Under the pieces are notes generated by a model, which was not told the origin of the DNA, searched no databases, and saw only the letters and a list, made by a program, of their open reading frames with translations. Below, one piece after another: positions 25,963 through 34,860 of a stretch of 64,000 nucleotides of DNA. Source of the stretch: Chryseobacterium sp. G0186. Its GTDB lineage: Bacteria > Bacteroidota > Bacteroidia > Flavobacteriales > Weeksellaceae. Each line of letters starts with the position of its first letter. Position 1 is the first letter of the stretch. The position numbers and the translations under genes are program-made. The stretch spans positions 3,844,001-3,908,000 of the forward strand of contig NZ_CP033918.1 of assembly GCF_003815675.1 (NCBI RefSeq), read 5' to 3'.

Positions 25963-28557
25963 TTATTGTTCAGTAGGTCTGAACACGAGCCCCGTTTCTA
26001 CAAAGTAATCCAGGGTAATTCTGTCACCGTCATTTACATTTCCCGCAAGGATCTCCTTGGACAGCTTATTCAATACTTCCTGTTGAATCACTCTTTTTAA
26101 AGGTCTTGCTCCAAATGCAGGATCATAACCTTTCTCCATCAAATAGTCTACTGCATCCTGGGTAAATGTCATGATGATGTTTCTCTTAGACAACATTTCA
26201 TTAAATCCTCTCAACTGGTACTGAACGATTTTTCCAATTTCTTTTTTTCTTAAAGGTTGGAACAATACAATCTCATCAATCCTGTTAAGGAATTCCGGAC
26301 GTAAGGTTTGTTTTAAGAGATCAAAGACTTCCACTTTGGTTTTATCCACAATTTGATCCTGATTTTGCTCTGTAATGTTTTCAAAGTTTTCCTGAATCAA
26401 ATGTGAGCCAAGGTTTGAGGTCATAATAATGATTGAATTTTTGAAATTCACCACACGACCTTTATTATCCGTCAGACGACCATCATCCAAAACCTGTAAC
26501 AAGGTGTTGAAAACATCCGGGTGTGCCTTTTCAATCTCATCCAAAAGAACTACCGAATAAGGTCTTCTTCTTACTGCTTCAGTTAATTGTCCACCTTCAT
26601 CATATCCTACATATCCTGGAGGGGCTCCTACCAATCTCGACACACTATGACGTTCCTGGTATTCACTCATATCAATTCTGGTCATATTATTCTCATCGTC
26701 AAATAAGAATTCTGCCAGTGCTTTTGCCAGCTCAGTCTTACCAACTCCGGTTGTTCCAAGGAATAAGAATGATCCGATTGGTTTTTTGTCATCACTCAAT
26801 CCGGCTCTGTTTCTTCTGATAGCATCTGCAACAGCTTGAATGGCTTCATCCTGTCCTACCACTCTGTGGTGGAGTTCGGCTTCCAGATTCAATAATTTGT
26901 CTCTTTCCGATTGCAATAGCTTCGTAACAGGAATTCCTGTCCATTTTGCAATTACTTCAGAGATGTTATCAGAAGTTACTTCTTCTTTAATAAGCTCGTT
27001 CTGATGATTTTGCATTTCAATTTCAAGCCTTGAAAGCTCATCTTCCTTTTCACGGAGTTTTCCATACTGGATTTCCGCTACTTTGGCATAATCTCCAGAT
27101 CTGGAAGCCCTTTCAGCCTCTAATTTCAGAGATTCAATATCTTTTTTGATCTGGGTAAGATCTTCACTTTTCTGTTTTTCTTTCAGCCATTTGGCATTGA
27201 TTTCGTTTCTTTCCTCAGAAATTTTAGAAATATCTTCCTTTAAATGGTTGATTTTGGTTTGATTGCCCTCCCTTGAAATAGCTGCCAGCTCAATTTCAAG
27301 CTGCATCAGCTTTCTGTCTAGGACATCCAGTTCTTCCGGCTTGGAGTTAATCTCCATTCTCAGTTTGGCTGAAGCCTCATCAATAAGATCAATCGCTTTA
27401 TCCGGTAAAAATCTGTCTGAAATATATCTTTGAGACATTTCTACGGCAGCAATAATTGCCTCATCTTTAATTCTTACTTTGTGGTGAGCTTCATATTTAT
27501 CCTTGATTCCACGAAGTATGGAAATAGCCGATTCAGTATCTGGTTCTTCCACCATTACTTTCTGAAAACGTCTTTCCAATGCCTTATCCTTTTCAAAATA
27601 CTTTTGGTATTCATTTAAAGTAGTAGCACCAATGGCTCTGAGTTCACCTCTTGCTAAGGCTGGCTTCAGAATGTTAGCAGCATCCATTGCACCTTCACCA
27701 CCTCCGGCACCTACCAGCGTGTGAATCTCGTCAATGAAAAGAATAATCTGTCCATCAGACTTGATCACTTCATTCACTACGGATTTCAGACGCTCTTCAA
27801 ATTCACCTTTATATTTTGCTCCGGCGATCAGGGCTCCCATATCCAATGAATATAAGGTTTTATCCATCAGGTTTTCAGGGATATCCCCGCTGATAATTCT
27901 ATGAGCAATTCCTTCAGCAATGGCTGTTTTACCTACTCCTGGTTCCCCAATAAGAATAGGGTTGTTCTTTGTTCTTCTGGAAAGGATCTGCAACACTCTT
28001 CTGATTTCTTCATCTCGCCCAATGACAGGATCCAGTTTTCCTTCTGCGGCTAACTCGTTAAAGTTTTTAGCATATTTATTTAAAGATTGATACGTTTCCT
28101 CTGAGCTTGCAGAAGTAGCTTTGCTTCCTTTTCTCAATTCTCTAATTCCTCCTTCCAAAAGCTTCTTGGTAACTCCCATGTCCTTCAACATTTGAGAGAC
28201 TTCTGAGCTGGTTTCTATAAGAGATAACCATAAATGTTCAATCGTTACAAATTCGTCGCCCATTTTTTTAGCGATGTTGGGGGCATCCAGCAAAACTTTG
28301 TTTGCAGATTGTGATAGGTAAATATTTCCTCCCTGTACCTTAGGAAGCTTTTCTAAATTTTCGCGGTTTCGCTCTCTTACCAAATTAGCATCTGCTTCAG
28401 ATTTTTTTAATAAGAAAGGTGATATATTTTCATCCACCTGAAAGATTCCTTCCAGGATGTGTTGAGGTTCAATACTCTGATTGCCAAATTCCATAGCAAC
28501 CTGTTGTGCTGCCTGAATGGCTTCCTGTGATTTTACGGTATATTGGTTTAAGTTCAT
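25963..28557 (-). CDS. clpB: ATP-dependent disaggregase ClpB
   Basis: 864 residues, the normal length of ClpB. In order: N-domain with two Clp_N repeats ([20 protein letters not shown]), AAA-1 with Walker [14 protein letters not shown] (about 204) and Walker [15 protein letters not shown], a coiled-coil middle domain (about 400-530, absent from ClpA/ClpC), and AAA-2 with Walker [15 protein letters not shown] (about 598), Walker [14 protein letters not shown] and the sensor-2 [10 protein letters not shown]. It resolubilises aggregates with DnaK. It is a single gene; two copies of GACAAAATTTCCGA lie upstream. Confidence 0.97.
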   Translation of the reverse strand: MNLNQYTVKSQEAIQAAQQVAMEFGNQSIEPQHILEGIFQVDENISPFLLKKSEADANLVRERNRENLEKLPKVQGGNIYLSQSANKVLLDAPNIAKKMGDEFVTIEHLWLSLIETSSEVSQMLKDMGVTKKLLEGGIRELRKGSKATSASSEETYQSLNKYAKNFNELAAEGKLDPVIGRDEEIRRVLQILSRRTKNNPILIGEPGVGKTAIAEGIAHRIISGDIPENLMDKTLYSLDMGALIAGAKYKGEFEERLKSVVNEVIKSDGQIILFIDEIHTLVGAGGGEGAMDAANILKPALARGELRAIGATTLNEYQKYFEKDKALERRFQKVMVEEPDTESAISILRGIKDKYEAHHKVRIKDEAIIAAVEMSQRYISDRFLPDKAIDLIDEASAKLRMEINSKPEELDVLDRKLMQLEIELAAISREGNQTKINHLKEDISKISEERNEINAKWLKEKQKSEDLTQIKKDIESLKLEAERASRSGDYAKVAEIQYGKLREKEDELSRLEIEMQNHQNELIKEEVTSDNISEVIAKWTGIPVTKLLQSERDKLLNLEAELHHRVVGQDEAIQAVADAIRRNRAGLSDDKKPIGSFLFLGTTGVGKTELAKALAEFLFDDENNMTRIDMSEYQERHSVSRLVGAPPGYVGYDEGGQLTEAVRRRPYSVVLLDEIEKAHPDVFNTLLQVLDDGRLTDNKGRVVNFKNSIIIMTSNLGSHLIQENFENITEQNQDQIVDKTKVEVFDLLKQTLRPEFLNRIDEIVLFQPLRKKEIGKIVQYQLRGFNEMLSKRNIIMTFTQDAVDYLMEKGYDPAFGARPLKRVIQQEVLNKLSKEILAGNVNDGDRITLDYFVETGLVFRPTEQ

Positions 28558-28927
28558 ATTGTATATATATTTGATAATGTTGGGTTCAACGTTTGGTTTT
28601 AAAAAACATCAAGAAACTAAATTTTAAGGCTCAGTTTCTTAATGCCATCAATTATTTAATCATTTATTCGAAGACTATATCGCAAAAACTGTTCAATTAT
28701 TAAATTTACAAAAAATATGGACAAAATTTCCGAATTTAGTATTTTTAACGTAAGATTAACTTGACAAAATTTCCGATTCATTATTTTTTTCTTTGAAATT
28801 GATGAACAAATCGTCATATCAGAAAAATATTTACAGAAATCAAAAGAGTATAGTAAAGAATTTTTGTGGCTTATATGTTAAATTTCAACTTATTATTAAC
28901 AGAATAACTATTTTTGCATTTTTACAA
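28558..28927. promoter_or_regulatory. Divergent intergenic region clpB / tetR with a 14-bp direct repeat
   Basis: This 370-bp stretch has no convincing gene. A frame in phase with tetR extends upstream to 28793, but it lacks homology-like content and the real start is ATG 28928. GACAAAATTTCCGA occurs twice, at 28720-28733 and 28763-28776, 43 bp apart (about four helical turns), at a distance suiting a clpB promoter. TATTTTTG at 28909-28916 fits the -7 consensus for tetR but lies only 12 bp before its ATG, giving a very short leader. Confidence 0.5.
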
Positions 28928-29506
28928 ATGGAACTTAAAGAAAAACAAAGAAAAATATTAGACGTAGCAGTGGAGCTTTTCAAGGAGAAAGGCTATATGG
29001 GAAGCTCTGTGAGGGACCTGGCTACGAAGCTTAATATCAAGGCGGCATCCCTGTATGCACATATTCGTTCAAAGGAAGAGATTTTGGAGTGGATCTGTTT
29101 TGGTATTGCACAGGAGTTTTTCGATGAGCTACAGAAGGTAAAAAATACAGACATTGCTCCAAGAGAAAAATTGAACTTATTTCTGGATAAACACTTATCC
29201 GTTGTACTTAAAAACCGCAATGTTACCCATATTTATTCCGTAGAATGGAGACATCTGGAGGAGAAGCTTCCTGAATTTGTAGAGTTAAGGAAAAATTATC
29301 AACAGGAAGTTGAAGCATTAATTTCCGGAATTTATAAAGCTGAAAACTGGGAATTAAGATCACCTACATTCACTACCAGATTTATTCTGCATACCTTAAA
29401 TAATTCCTATTTCTGGTTCAAAAGAAATAGTGATTCTACAGATGAAATTACCGAAGAAATAAGAGATAAAATCCTTTTTGGATTATTAGGAAACCAAAAA
29501 TTGTAA
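28928..29506 (+). CDS. paaR: TetR family regulator, probable PaaR
   Basis: 192 residues from ATG 28928. The N-terminal HTH reads RKILDVAVELFKEKGYMG then VRDLATKLNIKAASLYAHI, canonical for TetR. The C-terminal ligand domain (about 70-190) is all-helical with EWRHLEEKLPEF. The gene lies directly upstream of paaK on the same strand. A CTAACA/TGTTAG palindrome covers the paaK start region and resembles the published Thermus PaaR site CNAACGNNCGTTNG. Repression of the paa operon relieved by phenylacetyl-CoA is therefore likely. The name is by context, not proof. Confidence 0.75.
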   Translation: MELKEKQRKILDVAVELFKEKGYMGSSVRDLATKLNIKAASLYAHIRSKEEILEWICFGIAQEFFDELQKVKNTDIAPREKLNLFLDKHLSVVLKNRNVTHIYSVEWRHLEEKLPEFVELRKNYQQEVEALISGIYKAENWELRSPTFTTRFILHTLNNSYFWFKRNSDSTDEITEEIRDKILFGLLGNQKL

Positions 29507-29681
29507 TTTTTACCCCATTTTACAGACAGATTTTTGCCATTCCTGAGGATTTTCAATGATGCCTATTCAATAGTATCATCCTAGCTTGAGTTTAAAAAAA
29601 TGTGATGATTGTAGTGTAGGAAAGGCTAATCTGCTCATTCCTTATTTAGAACTATTCAAAATATGATAAAAGTCATGAAAA

Positions 29682-29730
29682 TTTTGCCAGCTTCCGAAAT
29701 CTTTTTAAATTTACACCTAACAAATGTTAG
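29682..29730 (+). promoter_or_regulatory. paa promoter with PaaR-like operator
   Basis: TTTTG at 29682-29686 and TAAATTTA at 29706-29713 (one mismatch to TAnnTTTG) are 19 bp apart, the normal Bacteroidota promoter spacing. The palindrome CTAACAAATGTTAG follows at 29717-29730: 6-bp arms around AA, at the expected transcription start. It ends 8 bp before the chosen paaK ATG at 29739. Confidence 0.65.
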
Positions 29731-29738
29731 TTAGTTTT

Positions 29739-31055
29739 ATGGATTTTTCAGTTGAATATCTGGAGCTGGGTCAGTTGAGACAGCTTCAATCCGACCGGTT
29801 GGTAAGTCTGATGGGTTATCTAAGCGAGAAGTCGGAATTTTATAAAAGAAAGTTTGATGAATTGCAAATTTCTCCACAGAATATAAGGTCGATTGAAGAT
29901 ATTACGAAACTTCCGATTACTTATAAACAGGATTTAAGAGATAACTATCCGTTTGGTTTATTTACCGTTCCGAAAAGTGAGCTTCAGAGAATTCACTGTT
30001 CAAGCGGAACAACGGGAAGACCAACGGTAGTAGGATATACTAAGGAAGATGTGGATCTTTTCAGTGAGGTAGTGGCAAGATCTTTACATGCAGCAGGTGC
30101 CAGACCGGGAATGCAGTTGCATAATGCCTACGGCTACGGTATTTTCACAGGTGGGCTTGGTCTTCATTATGGAGCGGAGAAGCTTGGGATGAGTGTTCTT
30201 CCTATTTCAGGAGGAATGACTGCCAGACAGGTAGATCTGATCCTGGATTTTAAACCGGAAGTAATTTGCTGTTCACCATCCTATGCCTTGACAATTGCTG
30301 ATGAGTTTGCCAAAAGAGGTATTTCTGCAGATGAAATCAGTCTTCAATATGCTGTTTTGGGATCAGAACCCTGGACGGAAATTATCAGAGGTCATATTGA
30401 AGAAAGATTAGGAGTTCATGCAACCAATATTTATGGGTTGAGTGAAATCATTGGGCCGGGAGTTTCAATGGAAGACTTTGAAGAGAAAGGGGGCGCTTAT
30501 ATTTGGGAAGATCATTTCTATCCTGAAATTTTAGATCCTATCACAAAACAACCGGTTCCATTTGGCGAAGAAGGGGTTTTGGTGATGACAACTTTAACGA
30601 AAAAAGCCATGCCTTTATTAAGGTATTGGACCAATGATATTACAAGCCTTTATTATGATGAGGATGCCAAAAGAACCATGGTAAAAATGAAACCGATTGT
30701 GGGCAGAGCAGATGATATGCTGATTGTAAGAGGAGTGAATGTTTATCCAAGCCAGATTGAAGAGGCTTTTTCCCATGTAAAAGGAGTGGTTCCCAATTAT
30801 TATCTAACTCCGATTGAAAAAGAACACATGTGTGTAGCCTTGGATATTGATGTTGAAATTGATGATGAATTGGTGAAAGTTCAAAAAGTAGAATCAAATA
30901 CCGATGATTATTTTAATTTTGTCGGAAGCTTCGGAAAAAGTATAGAAAACGAAATAAAAAAGCGGGTAGGCATCACTACAAAGGTGAAAGTTCATGCCCA
31001 GGACAGTTTGCCGAAGTGCGAAGGTGGAAAAATTAATAGAATACTAAAAAAATAA
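29739..31055 (+). CDS. paaK: Phenylacetate-CoA ligase PaaK
   Basis: 438 residues from ATG 29739. A further in-frame ATG at 29724 lies inside the operator palindrome and is less likely. It activates phenylacetate with ATP and CoA. The AMP-binding P-loop is HCSSGTTGRPTVVGYT (about 86-101). SYALTIADEFAKRG, VLGSEPWTE, NIYGLSEIIGPG and the C-terminal lid with GRADDMLIVRGVNVYPSQIE are typical of PaaK. It is the first gene of the operon, and its TAA overlaps the paaE start (TAATG). Confidence 0.95.
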   Translation: MDFSVEYLELGQLRQLQSDRLVSLMGYLSEKSEFYKRKFDELQISPQNIRSIEDITKLPITYKQDLRDNYPFGLFTVPKSELQRIHCSSGTTGRPTVVGYTKEDVDLFSEVVARSLHAAGARPGMQLHNAYGYGIFTGGLGLHYGAEKLGMSVLPISGGMTARQVDLILDFKPEVICCSPSYALTIADEFAKRGISADEISLQYAVLGSEPWTEIIRGHIEERLGVHATNIYGLSEIIGPGVSMEDFEEKGGAYIWEDHFYPEILDPITKQPVPFGEEGVLVMTTLTKKAMPLLRYWTNDITSLYYDEDAKRTMVKMKPIVGRADDMLIVRGVNVYPSQIEEAFSHVKGVVPNYYLTPIEKEHMCVALDIDVEIDDELVKVQKVESNTDDYFNFVGSFGKSIENEIKKRVGITTKVKVHAQDSLPKCEGGKINRILKK

Positions 31056-32140
31056 TGAATTCATTTTATAAACTTAAAACTGTAAAGGTTCAAAAGGATA
31101 CTTCAGAAGCCGTAAGTGTAGCGGTGGAAATTCCTGAAGAACTGAAAGACAAGTTCAGGTTCAAACAGGGACAGTATCTGAATTTCCGAATGATGATCAA
31201 CGGAAATGAAGAGAGACGTTCTTATTCTATCTGCAATGCTCCAAGTGAAAAAAGCAATACATTGGAAGTTTTGGTGAAGTTGCTTGAAAACGGAAAAGTA
31301 TCAGGATATTTCAATGAGCATCTTCATATGGATGAAATTCTGGAAGTAATGCCTCCAATGGGAGGTTTTAATACCTCTTATCACCCTACCAATGTAAAAA
31401 CATATGTTGGCTTGGCAGCAGGAAGCGGGATCACTCCGGTTTTATCCAATATTAAAGAAAGTCTTTATCAGGAACCTAATAGTAATGCTTATCTGTTTTA
31501 CAGTAACAGAAGTATGAATCATATTTTGAGAAAGGCTGAAATTGATAAGCTGGTAGAAAAATTCAATGGAAGACTTAAGGTGATTTACCTGGTAAGCCGT
31601 GAAAAACATGAAGATCCTGTTTTTGAGGGAAGAATTTCTCCAGAAAAATTAGATCAGCTGTTTGAAAGATATACAGATATCGATGTGAAAGAAGCCACTT
31701 ATTTTATTTGTGGCCCTTCTGAAATGATCAAAGGAATCGCTGACTATCTGAAAAAAGATAAAAAAGTGCCTGCCATTCAGGTTTTATTTGAATACTTCAC
31801 TGCTCCGGATGAGGAAAATACAGAGGAGATGAGTGATGAGTTCAAGGCGATTGCCAATATTGAAAGTATGGTAACGGTAATCATCGATGATGATGAATAT
31901 TCATTCCACCTTAATTCCAAAAAAGAGAGTATCTTAGATAAAGCATTGAAAGACAATCTTCCTGTACCTTTTGCGTGCAAAGGAGGAGTTTGTTGTACGT
32001 GTAAGGCAGAGGTTTTAGAGGGAGAGGTTTTCATGGAGAAAAACTATGCACTTACCGAAGATGAAGTAGCCAGAGGCTTCGTTCTTACCTGTCAATGTCA
32101 CCCGACAACAAATGTGGTGATGCTTAATTATGATGTTTAA
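31055..32140 (+). CDS. paaE: Ring-1,2-phenylacetyl-CoA epoxidase reductase subunit PaaE
   Basis: 361 residues. The N-terminal FAD/ferredoxin-reductase domain has the flavin motif RRSYSICNAP (about 53-62), GLAAGSGITPVLSNI for NAD(P) and YFICGPSEMI. The C-terminal plant-type [2Fe-2S] ferredoxin domain has ACKGGVCCTCKAEV (about 307-320) and a last Cys in LTCQCHP. It transfers electrons from NADPH to the PaaA diiron centre. It overlaps paaK by one base, so translational coupling is likely. Placing paaE before paaABC differs from the E. coli order. Confidence 0.95.
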   Translation: MNSFYKLKTVKVQKDTSEAVSVAVEIPEELKDKFRFKQGQYLNFRMMINGNEERRSYSICNAPSEKSNTLEVLVKLLENGKVSGYFNEHLHMDEILEVMPPMGGFNTSYHPTNVKTYVGLAAGSGITPVLSNIKESLYQEPNSNAYLFYSNRSMNHILRKAEIDKLVEKFNGRLKVIYLVSREKHEDPVFEGRISPEKLDQLFERYTDIDVKEATYFICGPSEMIKGIADYLKKDKKVPAIQVLFEYFTAPDEENTEEMSDEFKAIANIESMVTVIIDDDEYSFHLNSKKESILDKALKDNLPVPFACKGGVCCTCKAEVLEGEVFMEKNYALTEDEVARGFVLTCQCHPTTNVVMLNYDV

Positions 32141-32147
32141 TTTTTTG

Positions 32148-32214
32148 TAAAGTGGAAAATGTATAATGTAAAAAGTATATCAAAAATACATTGTACAACC
32201 GACATTTTACTTTA
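32148..32214. repeat. Imperfect inverted repeat in paaE-paaA spacer
   Basis: TAAAGTGGAAAATGT (32148-32162) pairs with ACATTTTACTTTA (32202-32214) with a two-base bulge. Inner arms TGTATAATGTA (32160-32170) and TACATTGTACA (32187-32197) extend the stem. The same words make up the paaG-paaH spacer at 36263-36327. Confidence 0.65.
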
Positions 32215-32232
32215 GTACAAAAAACAAAAGAA

Positions 32233-33171
32233 ATGGACTTAGAAAAATTTGTTCAATACGTTCACGAAGAAAATAAAGTAGAACCAAAAGATGTAATGCC
32301 TGATGATTACAGGAAGTTATTGGTTCGTCAGATTTCACAGCATGCCCATTCTGAGATTGTCGGGATGTTGCCGGAAGCGAACTGGATCTCAAGAGCCCCT
32401 TCATTGAGAAGAAAAATGGCATTGTTGGCTAAAGTTCAGGATGAAGCAGGGCATGGTTTGTACCTGTACTCTGCTACAGAAACGTTAGGAAACGGAACGA
32501 TCAGAGCTGATAGAGATGCAACCTATGAAGATATGTTGGAAGGGAAAGCTAAGTATTCAAGTATATTTAACTACCCAACGTTAAGCTGGGCAGATATTGG
32601 TGCTATCGGTTGGTTGGTAGATGGTGCAGCCATCATGAACCAGGTAATGCTGATGGGGAACTCTTATGGACCTTATTCCAGGGCAATGGTGAAAATCTGT
32701 AAAGAGGAATCTTTTCACCAAAGACAGGGGTATGAAATTCTAATGGCACTTTGCCGTGGAACAAAACAACAGAAAGAAATGGCTCAGGCTTCGCTAAACC
32801 GTTTCTGGTGGCCGGCTTTAATGATGTTTGGTCCTAATGATGACAGTTCACCAAACTCTAAAATCTCTATGAACTACAGAGTGAAGCGTGAAAGTAACGA
32901 CAGCCTTCGTCAGAGATTTATCGACGTTACCGTTTCTCAGGCTGAATTCTTGGGATTAACAATTCCGGATAAGGATCTGAAATGGAATGAGGAAAGACAG
33001 CACTATGATTTCGGAGAACTTCCTTGGGATGAATTCATGGAAATCTTAAAAGGTAATGGTCCTTGCAACAAGAAGCGTATCGAAACGAAGAGAAAGGCGC
33101 AAAGAGAAAACTCATGGGTAAAAGAAGCAGCAGCAGCTTTTGCGAAAAAACAAGAAGAAATTTCAATATAA
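32233..33171 (+). CDS. paaA: Ring-1,2-phenylacetyl-CoA epoxidase catalytic subunit PaaA
   Basis: 312 residues from ATG 32233. A longer frame from 32191 is encoded by the spacer repeat and is rejected. It is the catalytic diiron subunit of the bacterial multicomponent monooxygenase that epoxidises phenylacetyl-CoA. Ligand helices are visible: [36 protein letters not shown], and later [15 protein letters not shown] with its ExxH. Length and sequence match PaaA well. Its stop codon TAA is the first three bases of the repeat arm that fills the next spacer. Confidence 0.96.
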   Translation: MDLEKFVQYVHEENKVEPKDVMPDDYRKLLVRQISQHAHSEIVGMLPEANWISRAPSLRRKMALLAKVQDEAGHGLYLYSATETLGNGTIRADRDATYEDMLEGKAKYSSIFNYPTLSWADIGAIGWLVDGAAIMNQVMLMGNSYGPYSRAMVKICKEESFHQRQGYEILMALCRGTKQQKEMAQASLNRFWWPALMMFGPNDDSSPNSKISMNYRVKRESNDSLRQRFIDVTVSQAEFLGLTIPDKDLKWNEERQHYDFGELPWDEFMEILKGNGPCNKKRIETKRKAQRENSWVKEAAAAFAKKQEEISI

Positions 33172-33266
33172 CAATATACCAATGTAAAAATGTAGCCATC
33201 CAATTGTTATTCTGAGTACAACGAAGAATCTCATTATTGTTAAACTGTTACATTGATACATTGTTA
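33169..33266. repeat. Spacer inverted repeat, paaA-paaB (best-preserved copy)
   Basis: TAACAATATACCAATGTAA (33169-33187) and TTACATTGATACATTGTTA (33248-33266) are 19-bp arms with two mismatches. The first TAA is the paaA stop codon. Inside is TTCTGAGTACAACGAAGAAT (about 33210-33229), itself an imperfect palindrome resembling a dispersed ATTCTGAGC...GAAGAATCT-type repeat I know from several bacterial genomes. The left arm is nearly identical to that at 41303. Confidence 0.75.
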
Positions 33267-33280
33267 AATTAATTTTAATT

Positions 33281-33562
33281 ATGGCAAATTTAGATATGTG
33301 GGAAGTGTTTATTCAGACTAAACCGGGACTATCTCACAAACACGTTGGAATTGTACAGGCACCTACAGCGGAAATGGCTTTGCAAAATGCAAGAGACGTT
33401 TATACAAGAAGAAAAGAAGGTACTTCTGTTTGGGTGGTTCCAAGCAAATATATTATCACTTCAGAAGGAGTAGATAAGGAAGCTTTCTTTGATCCGGCTG
33501 ATGATAAATTATACCGTCACCCGACTTTCTATGACATTCCAAACGATGTAAAAAATATGTAA
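33281..33562 (+). CDS. paaB: Phenylacetyl-CoA epoxidase subunit PaaB
   Basis: 93 residues, the small accessory subunit that bridges PaaAC heterodimers. MWEVFIQTKPGLSHKHVGIV at the N-terminus, then AEMALQNARDVYTRRKEG and VWVVPSKYI, are characteristic. Length is normal. It lies between paaA and paaC, separated from both by palindromic spacers. Confidence 0.95.
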   Translation: MANLDMWEVFIQTKPGLSHKHVGIVQAPTAEMALQNARDVYTRRKEGTSVWVVPSKYIITSEGVDKEAFFDPADDKLYRHPTFYDIPNDVKNM

Positions 33563-33571
33563 CTAAGAATA

Positions 33572-33659
33572 AGACTTGAAGATAATAGACGGATAGATAA
33601 AAGACTTTAGGGTTTACCTATCTATTGTCTATCCGTCTATTATCTATTGGTCTTCAAAT
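33572..33659. repeat. Long perfect inverted repeat, paaB-paaC spacer
   Basis: AGATAATAGACGGATAGA (33580-33597) and TCTATCCGTCTATTATCT (33628-33645) are perfect 18-bp arms. The stem continues outward, with a bulge, between GACTTGAAG and CTTCAAATC. No T-run follows, so it is not a standard terminator. Its sequence is different from the TAACAAT family in the other spacers. Confidence 0.8.
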
Positions 33660-33669
33660 CAATTAAACA

Positions 33670-34419
33670 ATGAACCCATTATATAATTATTTATTAAAAC
33701 TAGCTGACGACAGCTTCATTATGGGGCAGCGTTTGTCAGCATGGTGCGGTGAAGGTCCTTATTTAGAAGAAGACATTGCATTGACGAACATTGCCTTGGA
33801 TGAGCTGGGTCAGGCCAATAACTTTTACGTTTATGCTTCCAGAGTGATAGATAACGGTAAAAGTGAGGATGATATTGCATTCTTAAGATACGAACATGAA
33901 TATGTAAACGCACACTGGACTGAACTTCCTAACGAAGATTATGCACAGACCATTCTTAAAGTGTATGTTTTTTCAGTATATCAGAAGTTGATGTATGAAG
34001 CATTATCAAACTCTGCAAACGAAGAACTTTCTGCCATTGCTCAGAAATCGTTGAAAGAAGTAAGATACCATTACACGCACACAGCTTCCTGGATGAAAAT
34101 TTTTGCTCAGGGAACAGAAGAAAGCCGTACACGTTTGGTGAATGCCATCGAGAATATCTGGGAATATTCAAAAGGATTATTCGCAAAAGTGGAGGGAGAG
34201 GATGATTTAGTTGCTTTAAACATTGCTCCTAATGCTGATGCCCTTTACGAAGATTTCCTTTCCATTACACAAAAAGATTTTCAGGAATTCGGATTAGAAT
34301 ATCCGGCCAATCCTTTTATGCAGCCAAAATCAAGAACAGGATATCATACAGAGTATTTCGGATTTATTCTTTGTGAACTTCAGTATATGCAGAGAGCGTA
34401 TCCAGGATGTACATGGTAG
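33670..34419 (+). CDS. paaC: Phenylacetyl-CoA epoxidase structural subunit PaaC
   Basis: 249 residues, with the ferritin-like fold of PaaA but lacking its full set of metal ligands; it stabilises PaaA in the heterodimer. Typical segments are LADDSFIMGQRLSAWCGEGP (about 10-29), DIALTNIALDELGQA and LKEVRYHYTHTASWMK. The C-terminus HTEYFGFILCELQYMQRAYP is the most recognisable part of PaaC. Normally paaD follows directly, but here a four-helix-bundle gene intervenes. Confidence 0.95.
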   Translation: MNPLYNYLLKLADDSFIMGQRLSAWCGEGPYLEEDIALTNIALDELGQANNFYVYASRVIDNGKSEDDIAFLRYEHEYVNAHWTELPNEDYAQTILKVYVFSVYQKLMYEALSNSANEELSAIAQKSLKEVRYHYTHTASWMKIFAQGTEESRTRLVNAIENIWEYSKGLFAKVEGEDDLVALNIAPNADALYEDFLSITQKDFQEFGLEYPANPFMQPKSRTGYHTEYFGFILCELQYMQRAYPGCTW

Positions 34420-34429
34420 GTTTCACAGT

Positions 34430-34860
34430 GTAACAATATATTAATTTAATAATTTACCAATATGAATGCCGATGCTGATAATCCAATAATTAAGAAGACA
34501 CTTCAGTTTTCATTGGATATTATTGAGTATTGTGAGAAATTAGATTCTATGGGGAAATATGTTATTTCTAAACAATTGTTACGTTCAGCTACCAGTATTG
34601 GTGCGAATGTTCATGAGGCTCAAAATCCTTCAAGCAAAAACGATTTTATTCATAAAATAAAAATTGCAGCAAAAGAAACTGAGGAGACAAAATATTGGTT
34701 GTATTTGTGTGAGCATTCAAAAACTTATCCTTTTGAGGAAAAATTAAAAGAACAAATTTTAGAGATTTCTAAAATTATTTATAAAATATTGAGTACAAGT
34801 ATTAGTACGAAATAAGTATTGTTAGATTGATAAATTATTACATTGGTAAATTTATTAAAT
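34430..34860 (+). mobile_element. Putative repeat-flanked four-helix-bundle element inserted between paaC and paaD
   Basis: The four-helix-bundle gene is bracketed by words of the spacer family. On the left lie GTAACAATATATTAAT and ATTTACCAAT (34430-34461). On the right lie TATTGTTAGATTGATAAA and ATTACATTGGTAAAT (34817-34851), inverted relative to the left. A decayed copy of the same gene lies in the paaI-paaJ spacer, also between such words. Together this suggests a small mobile or formerly mobile unit; ends and mechanism are unknown, and no transposase is present. Confidence 0.45.
34462..34815 (+). CDS. Four-helix bundle protein (23S rRNA-intervening-sequence protein/bAvd fold)
   Basis: 117 residues, all-helical and Lys/Glu-rich, without signal peptide. 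Family signatures are NPIIKKTLQFSLDIIEYCEK, QLLRSATSIGANVHEAQNP, DFIHKIKIAAKETEETKYW and LYLCEHSKTY. These match the S23/IVP-like four-helix bundle family, whose members occur in 23S rRNA intervening sequences and as the Avd subunit of diversity-generating retroelements. No rRNA or reverse transcriptase is nearby. It interrupts the paa operon between paaC and paaD and is flanked by inverted spacer words. A role in phenylacetate catabolism is unlikely; it looks like a passenger. Confidence 0.85.
   Translation: MNADADNPIIKKTLQFSLDIIEYCEKLDSMGKYVISKQLLRSATSIGANVHEAQNPSSKNDFIHKIKIAAKETEETKYWLYLCEHSKTYPFEEKLKEQILEISKIIYKILSTSISTK

Noticed and set aside
28793..28927. N-terminal extension of the TetR regulator
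   Set aside because: TetR proteins begin just before the HTH; the extension is Lys/Ile/Asn-rich translation of intergenic DNA containing a -7 element.
34462..34815. Four-helix-bundle gene as a diversity-generating retroelement accessory (Avd)
   Set aside because: No reverse transcriptase, template repeat or variable target is present in the window.
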